Assembly (NCBI GenBank): GCA_009746045.1
Contig: RPFO01000253.1
Span: 188,001 to 252,000, forward strand
Direction of reading: 5' to 3'
DNA: 64,000 bases
Source of the DNA: Mesostigma viride
Taxonomy: Eukaryota; Streptophyta; Mesostigmatophyceae; Mesostigmatales; Mesostigmataceae
Positions 44,640-56,900 of the stretch are shown piece by piece; the first letter of the stretch is position 1; the number at the start of each line of letters is the position of its first letter. Made by a program: the position numbers and the translations under genes. Below the pieces are notes generated by a model. The model saw only the letters and a program-made list of their open reading frames with translations, searched no databases and was not told the DNA's origin.

Positions 44640-46380
44640 TTAAATACTTCTATAGTCTCAGCCTACTGCTGGGTTTGCTGAGGGAGCTGGGGTGCAGCGG
44701 GGGTCGTCTGCCAGGGTGCCAGGGCTTGTGGTCGACGTAGATGACCGCCCCTTTCCAGTATATACCGGCTTCTTCCCCGCCGCTGTCTGCCGGTGCTGGA
44801 GGTAGGTCGGCCATATAGCTCCCGTCGCCCGCGTTCATGAATTGTTGCTGCGCCAGGGTCAAGTCGTCGTCCAGAGTGTAGGGGAGCCGCTTGCAGCGTC
44901 TGAGTGAGGAACGAAATTTTGTCCGCCATGGTCCCAAAGATGAGCAGCCGCGTAGGCGGTCCCGCCTTACCCCGCGACGGAGCGGGGAAGGCGGAGGGCC
45001 TCCAGCTTGAGCTCACATACAATGAGGCCGGCCATGGGGGCAAGGATTCTGATCTGGCCGCAAACGCCTGTGCAAGATTCTCGGAGTTCTCACCTTCAGT
45101 TCCACCAGGTCGAAGTTCTCGGACGATGCATGACGTTATAAGGCTGCGCTTGTCGAGCTCGGCCTTCTCACGGAGGTCGCGAGCGTCTGTTGCTTGAGCT
45201 GTGCGGCGATCGATATGGCGGAGGTCAGGTGGTGGTGTGGTTCAGCATTACGGCGGCCCAGGTCTGGAGCCTGGGGAGGAGCATCGCCTACTGGGCCAGT
45301 GCCAGGCCGGGGCTGGCTTGGCGGCATGCAATGTCCGATTCACCGTCTGGGCGGCCGTGAGGCCTGCCGTGTTCAGTTTGCAGGCACTCGATGGCGATGG
45401 CGCATTGTCCTTGAGGCGCTGGTCGATGTCACGGAGCTGGGCGGTGATGGCATCGGTGGCCGGTGGCGGTGGTGGCAGCATGGCGGTGGAGGTGGAGGCG
45501 AGTTCTAAGGGTGGAGGCGGGCAGTACGGAGATGGCGGGGACTGAGCTCTCCCGGCAGCCAGCGTGCGGGCCATGCATGGCGGCCACATCTGCAGCGAGG
45601 GGGGTCACGTGCTGCTCGAAGGCTAAGTCCTTCATGGAGGGCCGCCGGTGCGAAGTAAGGCCGGATGGTGTCGGTCGCGACGGCACCTGGGAGGGTAGGG
45701 GGGGAGATTTCGGCTAGTTTTCGGCCGGAGCACCCAAAGAGGGATCGAGCAGATCGATCAGCCGCGAGGCGCTGCATGAAGCCGGGGGCGCCGGCGTCAA
45801 GCGTGCATGCATGGCAGGTTAAGTCGACAGTGAAGCAATCCGGGGAGCCGTAACTTGGTTTTTTTGCCTCGGCCCTGGCGGATGAGGCGCATGCACAGAT
45901 GAACAAGCGAGGCGTGCGTGCCGAAAAACACATCGTCCATGTCTCCATGAAGGCTGACGGTTTTCGGTTCCAGTACTAGCCATAGGAGTTGACGTCAAAG
46001 GCGACCTCGGACCATCTTCCATGATGTCTTCCATGAATGTCTCAGTCCATGATCGAATGCTCCTGGGCTTCGATTCCAGTAGTAGCCATATGCGTTGATC
46101 GATGTCAAAGGCGTCTCGTCCCAGTGCCGCTCGGCAGGGCGACTGCGCTTGGGCTCAGGCGATGCAGATGGCGAGGCTAGCCCGGCCGGGGGGCTGGCCG
46201 GGCAACCACCAGGGCGCGACTAGTGTCACCGCTGCCGGCTTCCAGACCTGAGCTAGGCGAAGCTGCAGCCGGAGCTGCAGACGTATTTTCAAGGCCCTTA
46301 GCGCAGCCGCCAGGCTGCGTTGCGTAGATGAGCGTTTAGACATAAGTCGTCATATATTGCGTAATAGCTTCGGAAAATTA
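44640..46380 (-). mobile_element. repeat family D, copy 1, degenerate
   Basis: About 1.7 kb that is repeated in direct orientation at 50790-52316. Shared landmarks include gccagggcttgtggtcgacg, gaggtcgcgagcgt, ctgcagcgagggg.gtcacg and the hairpin-rich end cgcagccgccaggctgcg. On the minus strand broken reading frames conserve QLRDIDQRLKDNAP...SACK and QHVTPLAADVAAM in both copies, so a protein was once encoded there. The class is not recognised; a LINE ORF1/gag-like protein is one guess. Both copies have frameshifts and stops. Confidence 0.6.
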
Positions 46381-46530
46381 TATCAGTGTGTGCGTCTTAG
46401 AAAGACGAAGAGAATGTGATATTCACGGCCGAATTTGGTGCCCAAACGTGAGACTGAGTTATGAGCTCCGCCGTCAGCCTTGGGTATACCTCGTGGCTCG
46501 AGTGGCCGTCAGCCATATATGGCTACCTCG
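46381..46530. repeat. dispersed repeat family C, copy 1
   Basis: tatcagtgtgtgcgtcttag, then gtgatattcacggccgaatt, then atgagctccgccgtcagcc and tacctcgtggctcg. The same order is found at 53103-53240; the first motif also occurs at 47266 and 52303. A short hairpin (cgtctt..aagacg) lies near the start. Confidence 0.7.
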
Positions 46531-47988
46531 AATCGATCTTTGTACGTTGTGCCTTATTAAATGCTGCTTGTAGGCTAGGCATACATGGCTACAAGTTCTT
46601 GGCAGCAGCTCTAGCTTGGGGAGCATAGCTCTAGCTCAATCAATGGCCAGACCCTTCACGTGTCGCAGCACAGTGCCATCGATCGCCTGCTCTACGGAAA
46701 GCGCAAACGGAAAGTGCTCATGGTTCGGCACTACCTCGATCGATCAGCAGGCCTGGCATGAAAGACGCATGGCGAAATGCAGCGTCGTCGATGCATGGCA
46801 TCATCAGCAGACTGTGGGAGTTACATACATCGACGCTTAGTATCGATTCCGCAGGAATCGATGTATATAACTGTGGGGGCGCTCTCGCGGACAAGGTTCC
46901 CCGCTAGCTGTGAAGTGCGGCCGATGGCGGAAGGACCTGGCTATCAATCTCGATTAGTCGTCCTCGGGTCCTACGCAATGCCGCTTGGACGGGGCGGTAA
47001 TGGCTGCCTTGTCTTGTCGGCCTGTGGCTGCGTCGCTATATAATAATATGGTTTTGCACAACGCGCTGCGAGTAATTGCGAAATTAATGGTAATTGGGCA
47101 CGGTTTCCTCCCCATCTGCGAGGGGAGAGGAGGCGGCTGCGGGCTGTCTGGGTTTCCGCCATATAGCTCGTACATCCGGAAAATAAAAACTCAGCCGGTG
47201 CGGAGTCGATACGATCAGAGCTCTGCCTAAATCTTCATGGGTGATATAGCTTTAGAAAGAAAGTTATGTCAGCGTGTTAGTCTTCTTCGAAAGACGAGTC
47301 TATTGCCGCAACTGACCCCGGTGAAATTTCATGGCCTGAGTCAAAAGTTATGAGCATTCTCGTGCGTATATTGCATTCCGTCACTGCATTTCAGTGCCGG
47401 ACTACACATGCAGCAAGCACTGATGATACCTCATGATCGAGGAGAAGCACCTTCCTAAGGGGTGGCCCATGCTCCTGTATTATCACGGGCCCCGGCCGCG
47501 GCCGTTTGCTAGCATGCAGGGTATAGAAGGATCCGCAGGTGTGAGCCCAGGTTGGCAAATAGGCCGTGCTGAGCTGCCAAAATACAGGAATACGCGTACC
47601 TTAGCGGCCCGTAAAAAATACGCGTATTTTTTCAAATACGCCTCCCGGACTTGGGCAACATTGCAGCGCTGTAACTGCTATAACTTTCGCAACACTGATC
47701 AGCGTCGACCCGTTCTTGGCTCAAAAGAAAGGTCTTGAGGTGCTGTACAAAATTGCCATGTTATATTTGACGTTGGTAAACTCCACCTCCTTTTTATGTC
47801 GGCCTGAAATCAGGCCGGCCGGGGGCCGGTTAAATGATAACGGACCAACTGAACATGCCTGTATGTAGGTGTGTGTGGTGGGCATGGATATTATGCGTCT
47901 TGACGGATCGAGGGCATTCAATGCCACTATGCTCTTATTGATCATTATGGCTCTCTCTGTTCATACTAATCTTTTTTTATGTCTTTCC
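46531..47988. other. intergenic, no supported gene
   Basis: Only short frames without recognisable domains. A family C hairpin start is seen at about 47255-47290 and short pieces look repeat-derived. Confidence 0.5.
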
Positions 47989-47996
47989 ATGCAAAT

Positions 47997-49049
47997 TGCC
48001 CGTCGGAGCACATTCAGACCTGTCTGGACTGTCTGGACTTGGAGGCGAGGGCGGTGGGGTTGGAGATAATTAGAAGTGTCAAAACTGAGGCGATGGTGAT
48101 TAATTGGGGCCTCCAGTACACCACCGCTGCCGCGCCTGCTCGACGGGATCGACGGAGGTCCCGCTCCGTGATCGCTTCAAACTGAACATTAGGGAGCATC
48201 ATTGCTCCCCGACACCGCCGACGATGTGGACATCCGCATCGGCCTGGCCTGGGCCCGGCTCCGTTCGCTCAACACCTGCTGCATGGCGCTCGAAGGGCCT
48301 GGGCGAGCACTGTAAGCGCATGCTCTTCAAGGTCCTCGTCCTCACGGTGCTTACGTATGGCGCCGAGGCATGGACACTCACGGACACACTGGCCCGGCTA
48401 AACTAGACGGCACGGTTTACAGGATGCTCCGACAGGTCCTGAATGTAGGGTTTTCCACGCATACTAAGGTCATTAGAGTCTTCTTTGTATCAAGGTATGC
48501 CTCGCATTTCGGACGAGATTAGGCAGCGCGTAGGATGGCATTTGTAGGACATCTTGCTCACACCAGCGGTCGATCAGGTCGACACCGCCCTTGACCAGTC
48601 TGGCCGGCCCGGCCAGCGGCTTGGCCAACCAGGGCGGCACATCCTGACCTGGCCTGGCCCCAAGGACATTCCTAGAAAGCTAGGTAAGCCTGCCATGAAT
48701 TACATCCAGATATGTTGCTGGCCGACCTAGCTAGTGGTCCCAGCTCAGTTTGAACACCGCATTCACTCCCTCTCTCTTCTTTGGACTGGCAGCCATGCAG
48801 AACAAGAAGCGGTAGTAACGTGGCAGAAGATTGTCCAGGCTCTGACACACGCCAGCCCCTCTGACATGAGCAAGCCCCCGGTCCCCCCAAGCGGAGAGGG
48901 CGTTTTGCTGAATAGTGTAGTTAGGATTTTTCTAGACTAGATAGCTTAGTTAGGTTCGTTCGATTACGCGGCTTCGCCCACCTCCATCCATCCAGCAAGG
49001 AATATGTGCTACATGATCTCCCTACGGAGACATGTTATATTTAATTTTA
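47997..49049 (+). pseudogene. 5'-truncated LINE copy 2 with 8-bp target duplication
   Basis: A degraded relative of the LINE at 61212-63241. It begins inside the reverse transcriptase at the segment reading EHIQTCLDCLDLEARAVG, continues through VLTVLTYGAEAWTL, and ends with the same 3' hairpin and tail ttatatttaatttta. It has stops, frameshifts and small insertions. ATGCAAAT is present at 47989-47996 and again at 49050-49057, an exact target-site duplication. Confidence 0.85.
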
Positions 49050-49137
49050 ATGCAAATGGCCTCAAAGGTCTTTGATTGAATTTATAGTCACGCTCGACAC
49101 GTATCAGTTTGCCCGAAGTATTTTTCAGGCCCGACGT

Positions 49138-49858
49138 ATATATATTAAAAATATAATTACTTACAGCAGAGTGAAATCACTCAAACCAAAGCAAACGCCC
49201 CGCTATAAACCTATATACAGAGCCTATGTCAAAGCTCTATACTACGATAAGACCTTGATGGAAACTCCTAACGGGAGGAACCTAATAGCCCTGCTGCACC
49301 GCAAAATCAGCCCGCGCACGGCGGAGCATGATGTCAGCAATGGCCCGAGTCAGCGCCACCGACAAGCGCTGACGCCAATATGACGTCCAGGTCCGCGCCG
49401 ACCATGGGGGGCCCCGCTGGCCCTCCAGGTCCAGCCGGTCCTCCCGGACTCCGGCAACACTCCTTGAAGAAGGCGGAGGTCAGGGGCCCCATGGCCCCAA
49501 ACTCCTCCAGGACGTATATATATTCATTGACTTCTTCAAGGAGTGTTGCCGGCTCCGGGAGGACCGGCTGGACCTGGAGGGCCAGCGGGCCCCATGGTCG
49601 GCGCGGACCTGGACGTCATATTGGCGTCAGCGCCTGTCGGTGGCGCTGACTCGGGCCATGGCTGACATCATGCTCCGCCGTACGCGGGCTGATTTTGCGG
49701 TGCAGCAGGGCTATTAGGTTCCTCCCGTTAGGCGTTTCCATTGGTCTTATCGTAGTATAGAGCTTTGACATGGCTCTGTATATAGGTTTATAGCTGGGCG
49801 TTTGCTTTGGTTTGAGTGATTTCACTCTGCTGTAAGTAATTATATTTTTAATATATAT
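49138..49858. repeat. large inverted repeat (foldback) with LINE-like coding remnant
   Basis: Arms 49138-49472 and 49531-49858 are near-perfect reverse complements with a 58-base centre. The right arm reads on the plus strand FFKECCRLREDRLDLEGQ...SVALTRAMADIMLRRTRADF and stops at about 49715, like the linker of a LINE polyprotein. A diverged second copy of this coding piece is at 50240-50440. A transcript would form a 330-bp hairpin. Confidence 0.85.
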
Positions 49859-50236
49859 TCATTGAGAATGATAGATTACGGAGGTGAGATAGGCATGCAA
49901 CATAAGGAAAAACCCGATAACTGGGAGAATAACCCTGAAGAAATTAATAGTAATCTGACACAGACATCCAAGGATCACGCCAGCGGCACAAGGTACAACT
50001 AACTATACATCACAAAACTACACGCAGCAACAGCGCTGCCGGCCCACCATGCAGGCCTGGAAGGGATCTAGACCGCATGGGACGTATATATATACTCGCA
50101 GCTGGCGTGATCCTTGGATGTCCGTGTCAGATTACTATTAATTTCTTCAGGGTTATTCTCCCAGTTATCGGTTTTTTCCTTATGTTGCATGCCTATCTCA
50201 CCTCCGTAATCTATCATTCTCAATGAATATATATAC
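49851..50236. repeat. second inverted repeat next to the first
   Basis: Arms 49851-49984 and 50101-50236 (start attcattgagaatgatagat, end ggatcacgccagc). A third, more diverged copy of this arm is at 50510-50680. The arms meet at tatatata tracts shared with the foldback beside it. Confidence 0.8.
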
Positions 50237-50239
50237 TCG

Positions 50240-50440
50240 TTTTTCCACGAGTGCTGCCAGCGCCGTGAGGACCGCCTCGACCTCAATCAAGGGTCAGACC
50301 GCCCCGTGGTCTGCCCGCACGTGGTCCTCGTATTGCATGGCGCCACGCAGCGCTTGTCACTCGCCCTCACTCGCACCGTGGCTGATGTGTAATTCCGCCG
50401 CACCCGGGCCGACTTTGTCGTGACCCATGCATGCGGTCTA
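50240..50440 (+). pseudogene. LINE linker fragment, diverged
   Basis: Reads ECCQRREDRLDLNQG, then after shifts LSLALTRTVADV, a stop, and FRRTRADFVV, parallel to the coding remnant in the foldback at 49531-49715. Not functional. Confidence 0.55.
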
Positions 50441-50789
50441 GATCCCTCCCAGGCCTACATGGTGGGCGGCAGCGATGTTGCTGCATGTCGTAGTTTTGTG
50501 ATGTAGATAGTTGTACCTTGTGCAGCTGGCGTGATCTTCAAATGCATGTCCGTGTCAGATCTTACTATAGTAATTTCTTCAGGGAACCTTCTTCTTCTTT
50601 TCGGGGTTTTCCTTCTGCATGCATGTTGCATGCCAATCTCACCTCCGTAATTTATCAAATTTCTCAATGAATATATACATACTCGTATTCATGCAGTCAG
50701 GCCCCGCGTACGTACCGTATACATTTTCCAACCTGGGGCGTGGGCCACTTGCTAAGCTAAGCCTGACTAATCTACACTAAGTACTGCTA

Positions 50790-52316
50790 TATATTCCCTA
50801 GCTAGACTGGGATTGCTGGGGTGGCAGGGTGCGCATGCCAGGGCTTGTGGTCGACGTGGATGACCGGCCGCCCCCCCGTCCAGTATGTATACCGGTTTCG
50901 GCCGGCCCCCTGCGGTCTGCCGGAGCTGGAGGTAGGCCTCGGCCATAGCTATCCCGTCGCCGCTGTTGCTGTGCCAGGACCCATCAAGTCGTCGTCCAGT
51001 GTGTAGGAAGTCCGGGCCGAGAGGCTTCTTGCGGCATTTAAGAAACAACAGCTTATCCGCCATGTACATTGGTGAGGAGCACGGGAGCCGGGCCAGCCTT
51101 CCCCCGCACGCGCGGGGAAGGCGGATGTCCAGCCGACGTACATCCGCAGCTCACTTGTGAGTTGCATGGGGGTAATAATGTCGCGCTTGAACGCTATATG
51201 GCAAGAGACTCCGAGTCCTCACCTACCGGATCAGGGTCGAAGTGCTTGACTCGTGAATCGACATTATTGCTGCGCTTGGTGATGTCGGCCTCCCCGTGGA
51301 GGTCGCGAGCGTTTGATGCTTGAGCTGTGCCGCGATGGTCCAGAAGCGGCCGGTGCTTCAGCATGTCCGGCCGCCCAGGTCTAGCTGGGTGGGAGGAGCA
51401 TTGTCGGCTGGGCCAGGTGCTGGCCGGGCGGCAATCGGTCCTTCACCGCCTGGGCGGTGACGGCCTGCGATGTTTTGCAGGCACTCAATATGGTGATGGC
51501 GTTGTCGTGGAGGCGCTTGTCGATGTCGAGGAGCTGGGCCTTAATGTCGGCGGGGGAGGTGGAGGTGGCGGTGGACTAAGGTAGAGGCGAGGAGGGTGGA
51601 GGTGGAGGTGGCGGTGGTGGAAAGGTGAGGGAGCTCAGTGCTCAGCCAGTGTGCTGCCCATTGCTGCCACATCTGCAGCGAGGGGAGTCACGTGCTGCGC
51701 AAGGGCTTCGGTAAGGATGGAGCGGAATGTGGGTACGGTAATGGAAGGAGCCCACCAGATCTCGCCATCAGAGCGCATGAGAAGGGAGCAGAGAATGAGG
51801 TGCTGGAGTTTGGGGCGGGGGCAACCGAACATCTACTCTGTTCGGTTGCCTTGAGCTGGTCGCCTTGACCTGGGGTAAACCAGGTGGGCACCGTCCGGGA
51901 TGATAAGGCGGTTGATGCTGTCGAGATGGAGGCACAGGTGGTATTAAAGCGAGGCATAGTCCCCAAAGAAGATGCAGTGCATTGCAATTGCCGGGGCCAT
52001 GTCCAGTCATGATCGTCGACTTTGAAAGGGCCGGTGGGGCCGAAAGCGCGGTTCTGTTGGCCGGGCGCGATGCTGCTGGGCGACTGCGTTTGGGGTCAGG
52101 CGATGCCGAGGGCGGGGCCGCAGGAGCCGAGTGCACTAGTTACTAACGCTTGAGTAGTGTCACCGCTGCCTGGCAGGCTGGGCGCGGAGCTACAGCCGCC
52201 GGAGCTGTAGGCGAATTTTCTTGGCTCATCGCAGCCGCCAGGCTGCGTTGCGTAGTCGAGCGTTTGCTCGACATAATATTGCGTATTAGCTTCGGGAAAT
52301 ATATATCAGCGTGTGC
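50790..52316 (-). mobile_element. repeat family D, copy 2, degenerate
   Basis: Partner of 44640-46380 in the same orientation. On the minus strand QLLDIDKRLHDNA...SACK and QHVTPLAADVAAM are kept, as is MADKLLFLKCRKK against MADKISFLTQTLQ in copy 1. The far end has two small hairpins (gcagccgccaggctgc and tcgagcgtttgctcga). Frames are broken. Confidence 0.6.
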
Positions 52317-52496
52317 GTCTCAGTTACATCGTTTTTCCCGTCTTTGTTCTTATCGTGTTGATTTCATCACGACTCTTGTTGAACTCTTGCAGCGTTTATT
52401 GGTCAAAGACTATGACCGAGCCATTATGCTCCGTCAAGTCCGATGTTTTTTGCAACGTCACCCACATCTGTTCGGTGCTGCCCCTTGGCACAAGCT

Positions 52497-52730
52497 CTAC
52501 AAACAGGTCGTGGACCGGCTGGATCGCATAGTATCTCCGCACATCTGAACCCTGTGATGCCAGATCTCCTTTGCGGCCGTTCCGAGCTTGGCACTGGATT
52601 CGTTGTCCACATCGTCGCGTCGCTGCCGCAACACGATGTTTTCTGGCATCCGCGGGCTTTTGGTTCCCGCCGCACATTTGAAAGTGCTGTCCTCCGGCTT
52701 TTTGCCTTTGCACCGTGTGCAGTTCTTGGA
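52497..52730 (-). other. possible zinc-ribbon-like coding fragment
   Basis: A minus-strand frame of about 75 codons reads SKNCTRCKGKKPEDSTFKC and continues lysine- and arginine-rich to a stop at 52497-52499. CxxC followed by a later C suggests a metal-binding piece, perhaps from a transposon. No start codon or neighbouring exon was found. Confidence 0.25.
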
Positions 52731-52914
52731 CGTTTGGAATCATGGCATGGCTAACGTGATGACTGACTAGCTAGACCTTTTCAGTGGTTTTCCATTTGCG
52801 GGTATTTCCTCGTAAATGGTGGGAGAGCGATCGCAGCAATGGTGCTCACCACTAGACACTCCCGGCCAGTTAGGCTAGAAACACACGCCCTGATCAAGCA
52901 TGCTGTTTCCGGCC

Positions 52915-53107
52915 CCACCGTCTAGGTCATCTAGTCGCTCCACACGTAAGCCAGCCATAATTTCAATGCACAAGGATACACATTTCCATCACCATTCATC
53001 TTCATCATCCTGAACGACTCGAAAACGCGGAAAAGATAACGGCAGGCTCGAGCTACCATGGTCCGGATTCTCCCGATTTCTGGCCTGCGCTGGTTGTCTC
53101 TTTGATA
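52915..53107. repeat. dispersed repeat family B, uninterrupted copy
   Basis: Matches, in reverse orientation, the flanks of the LINE at 61212-63241: ccgtctaggtcatctagtcg, agccataatttcaa, ctcgagctaccatg, gtccggattctcccgatttc and tggcctgcgctggttgtctc. Here the last stretch is continuous, so it shows the empty site of that LINE. Confidence 0.75.
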
Positions 53108-53240
53108 TATCAGCGTGTGCGTCTTATAAAGACGAATTAAGCGATTGTGATATTCACGGCCGAATTTTCGCATGGTGCCCACTAGACATGAAAGTTTTGA
53201 GCTCCACCATCAGCCATGGCTACCTCGTGGCTCGTGGCTC
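53103..53240. repeat. dispersed repeat family C, copy 2
   Basis: tatcagcgtgtgcgtcttat, gtgatattcacggccgaatt, gagctccaccatcagcc and ctacctcgtggctcg in the same order as at 46381-46530. Confidence 0.7.
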
Positions 53241-53995
53241 TTGGCTAGTGGGATGGCATGTACATAGGGGTTGAAATTGGCAGTGCGCCCTCGCACGGGC
53301 AAACGAGATTTGTCCGATCTAGGTCACGAAGAAGTGGCGCAGCGCCAGCGGGTGCAGTCCCATTTTAGGCACCTGCACCGGGATTCCGGGAAGTAAGTGG
53401 GGCTTTTTTAGGGCGTACGCTTGGGACTTAGAATATTTTGCACGAGGTAGGTAAGTTTGCAAAAAATAAGTCTGTTAAGTCCGAGAAAAGGTGAACACAA
53501 CAAATAACTGTACCATACCAAAACTGATTTTCAAGTTTGGAAAATAAATAAATAGCAAGCAAATTATGTAAAGCTGTGCTGACGGCTATAACAAAAGGTC
53601 TGCGGGTGGCCTCTGTCAGGGGGGTAGCGGGAACCATGCAACCAGCAATGCACGTGTTACCAAACAATCGGCTCTAAGATGTTATGTCCCTGATACGTTT
53701 CTGTTCAACTCTCGCTTGCCATACTCTCTCTTGACTATTGCCGAGACTATCAACACAGCGTCCCAGAAGGCACGCCACCAAGAAGAGACACATGTCGACC
53801 ACATTTGCTCTGGACATGGTACGGAATACATCCCTCATACCAGCTTCAACTCCTCAGGCATCAATGTGACCTGTTGCCCGCAGCCACACGTGGCTGGGAG
53901 TCACGGAGCCTTTGCTTCCTGGGCTTGGGCATTATCGGGTGCATCCTTCCTTGGCGCTTGCTCCGCGTGCCCGTTCTTGGGCCCAGGCACCCTCA
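53241..53995. other. intergenic, no supported gene
   Basis: Short frames only. This is the 3' side of the minus-strand PPR-like gene; I did not find a convincing TGTAA on its strand. Confidence 0.5.
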
Positions 53996-56900
53996 TCACC
54001 CATTCCAGCAGGTCTGCCAGTTCCCTATCGTCCACTCTGGTGTGACGGGCACGCAATACCCCTGGCATTCCAACCGACAGGCCCGCCCGCGTCGGTGTCC
54101 TTGCCAAACCCCCCCCCCCCCCCCAACCTCTGCCTGTTTTTCATCCGTTTCAACGACGCGAGCATAAGCCTGGCGCACACTCCGGCCATCGTCACCCGCG
54201 GCTATCGTCCCCTCAGGTGCCCTCGTTCCCTTTGCCGCCTCCCTGGAACCAAACAGATTGCTGATGTGTCGCGATGCCTTCCTGAGCAATGCCAGGAACT
54301 GCCGCCTCGGCCCCTCCCCCTCCGGCACCGGTGGAGGCTCGTCCTGCCAGATCCAGTACCCTTGCGGGGTGGCCTTGACGTTCACCACCGGCCCGGCCAT
54401 CGCTGCCTCCTGATTCCGCCCCGCCATCAGGAGCGCCCAGTACAGCCCGCCGTCGGCCACGTGGGTCAACCTGGCCCTCGCCCGGCCCGCCACGCGCACG
54501 CACGCGCCCAAGTTCCCTTGCAGCGCGTGCGCGACGGCGAGGCCGTTGTAGGCCGCGTTCAAGACCCCGTCCAGGCCACCATGGTTGCAGGGAATGTGAG
54601 GAGAGGAGCCCTGGGTAGAGTGGTCATGACGCGGAGCATGTGAGGGAAGATTATGTGCAGAGTGACGGTGACCTTGCGAGGGAACAGGAGGCGGGGGGGG
54701 ACTGGAGGCAGGATGCACATGTCCACGATGCGGCCAGGGACCAATATGTGGTGCGGGACCCTGATGTCCATATGCGGCATCACGGTCTTGAGAGGTACCA
54801 AGGGCCGGCTCACTGACGTCGCTGCTGTCCGCCGACACATGGTGCGGGGGGCCACGCGCACGCCCTTGCTCGCCGCCAGGTGGCCCTACAGACACTGTAG
54901 ATTGACCCGAGCTCTGCCCCCTGGTGACGGCACTGGAGCTCCCTTCATCCCCAGACAACAGGACAGGACGGGTGGCGGCCTCTTTGTCTTCCTCCAAGGA
55001 TAAGGGGTCCGTACCAGAGAGTGCCGAGTCAGCCCACCCAGCACCCCGCCCTTTACTACCAGAGACCTCCCGCCCCGTGCCCCTTCCAACGCCCCCCCGC
55101 GTCTCCCGTTCGATCGCCCGCAGCAGCGCATAGGCGTTATCCATCGCACCCGAGCGCGCACACAGGAGCAGCGCGCGCAGCCGCAGCTGACACCTGTCCC
55201 GCACGCTCGCCTCATCGTCCCCACGCATGGCCGATAGAGCCGCGGAGATGGCACACAGCAACGCCCCCGAGGATCGCTCATTTAGAACAACCCCCTCCCC
55301 CACCATGCGCTCGGCCTCGGTCAGTGTCGCGGACAACAGCTTCAGCCGCTCTACGCGCGGCGCGTCGGCCGGCATGGCCCCCAGCGCGTGCGTGCACACT
55401 ATCAGCAGCGCGCCGAGCGTAATACCGTTGGGCCGAACGGAAAAGGACCGCAGGTGGCTGACCGCTGATATCGCCCCCCAGGGGTCTCCCGCGCGCCCGT
55501 GCGCCATGATGAGCGACGTGAGCGTGTACGCGGTGGGGCCTGAGGGCATCTCGCTCTCCACACATTCCCGGCCTTGAGAGGCCGACCCCTGCCATTCCTT
55601 GTGGGCTCGCCCGTGCCTGGCTGAGACACCCATCGCACGACTACCTCTGGCGACATCCCCATCAGATCCAACGTCGCCAGAATGAACCTTCTCGCCAAGA
55701 TTGACCTCGCCGAGACCTACCTCGCCGGGGCCAACTTCCCCATGACAAGCCGCCCCAGAGTTCGTGATGCCAGCACCCCCCCCCTTGGCATCCGCATGAT
55801 CCTCGCCAGCAGCATTCCCCTTAGCTGAGCCCATCGTAGCAGCGGCAGTAGGCGAGCTAGGGCCCATGCCGGCGTTGCCCTTCCCCACTATCTCTTTTAT
55901 CGCTGCGTGAACGCCCGCCACGTCGCCCTTGCGTGCGTGTGCGTGTGCCAGGGTGTTCAGGGTCGCGACCGTTGCGCGCGCACCACCTGTCACGTCAGGC
56001 ATCAACCGCACCAGCTGCCACGCCTGCCCAGTCTCCCCTTTCTCCGCACACGCCCGGATGAGCGACTGCCAGTACTTGGCGTCCATGCAGGGTGGGAGAT
56101 CCGCGAGCGGATCGGCCAAATTGTTCACACCCATCACCTCGCGGGGCCCCCTGCCGCTACCACCAACCCCGTCCTGGCAGCTGTCCCCACCACCCAGTAC
56201 ACTGCTCTCATCCCTTGGTGCGAGCGGGGTCGAGCCCTCCGCCCCACTAGCAGCATTTGGCCATGCTCCCACGGCCAACACCCCTGCAACATCCCCCCTC
56301 TCCGCCAACCGCGCCGCCAGCATCCCCAACGTGGCCCTGTCTAATTTTAGACCGAGGGCCCGGGCCTCCTCGGCCACCGACATTGCACCCGCTAGATCCC
56401 CCGTCCACGCCATTGCCCGCAGCAGGTACCCATACGTGACGGGGTCATGCGGCAAGCCCGATGCCGCCATCTTGCGGGACAGCTGGCGCACTGTGGCGAC
56501 ATCGCCGATGGCAGCTGCAGCGCGCATGGCCCCCCGCAGGCTCCACGCGTTGGGGGCCACACCGGATGCCAGCATGAGGTCCAACGTGTCGAACGCACCA
56601 ACGGAGTCTAACCGGTGCGCACACTGGGAGATGATGGTGTCAAAGAGGAGGACAGGGGGGGGGGGCGCGGCACCAGCTCGGCTAATGCCGTCGACAGCAG
56701 TACCACCAGCCGTGCCACTACCACCAGCACTGCTGGCAGCACTAACCATGCCACTACCCCCAGTACTGCTGGCAGCAGCAGTGCCAGCAGCTGCATCACC
56801 GGTGGCAGCACCAGCGTCGGCGGGGGCGACGCCACTGTTTCTGGGCTGGGTCCGGCCGCCTCGCACACACCACTCGAACCAGCCCCACGCAAAGGGCAAC

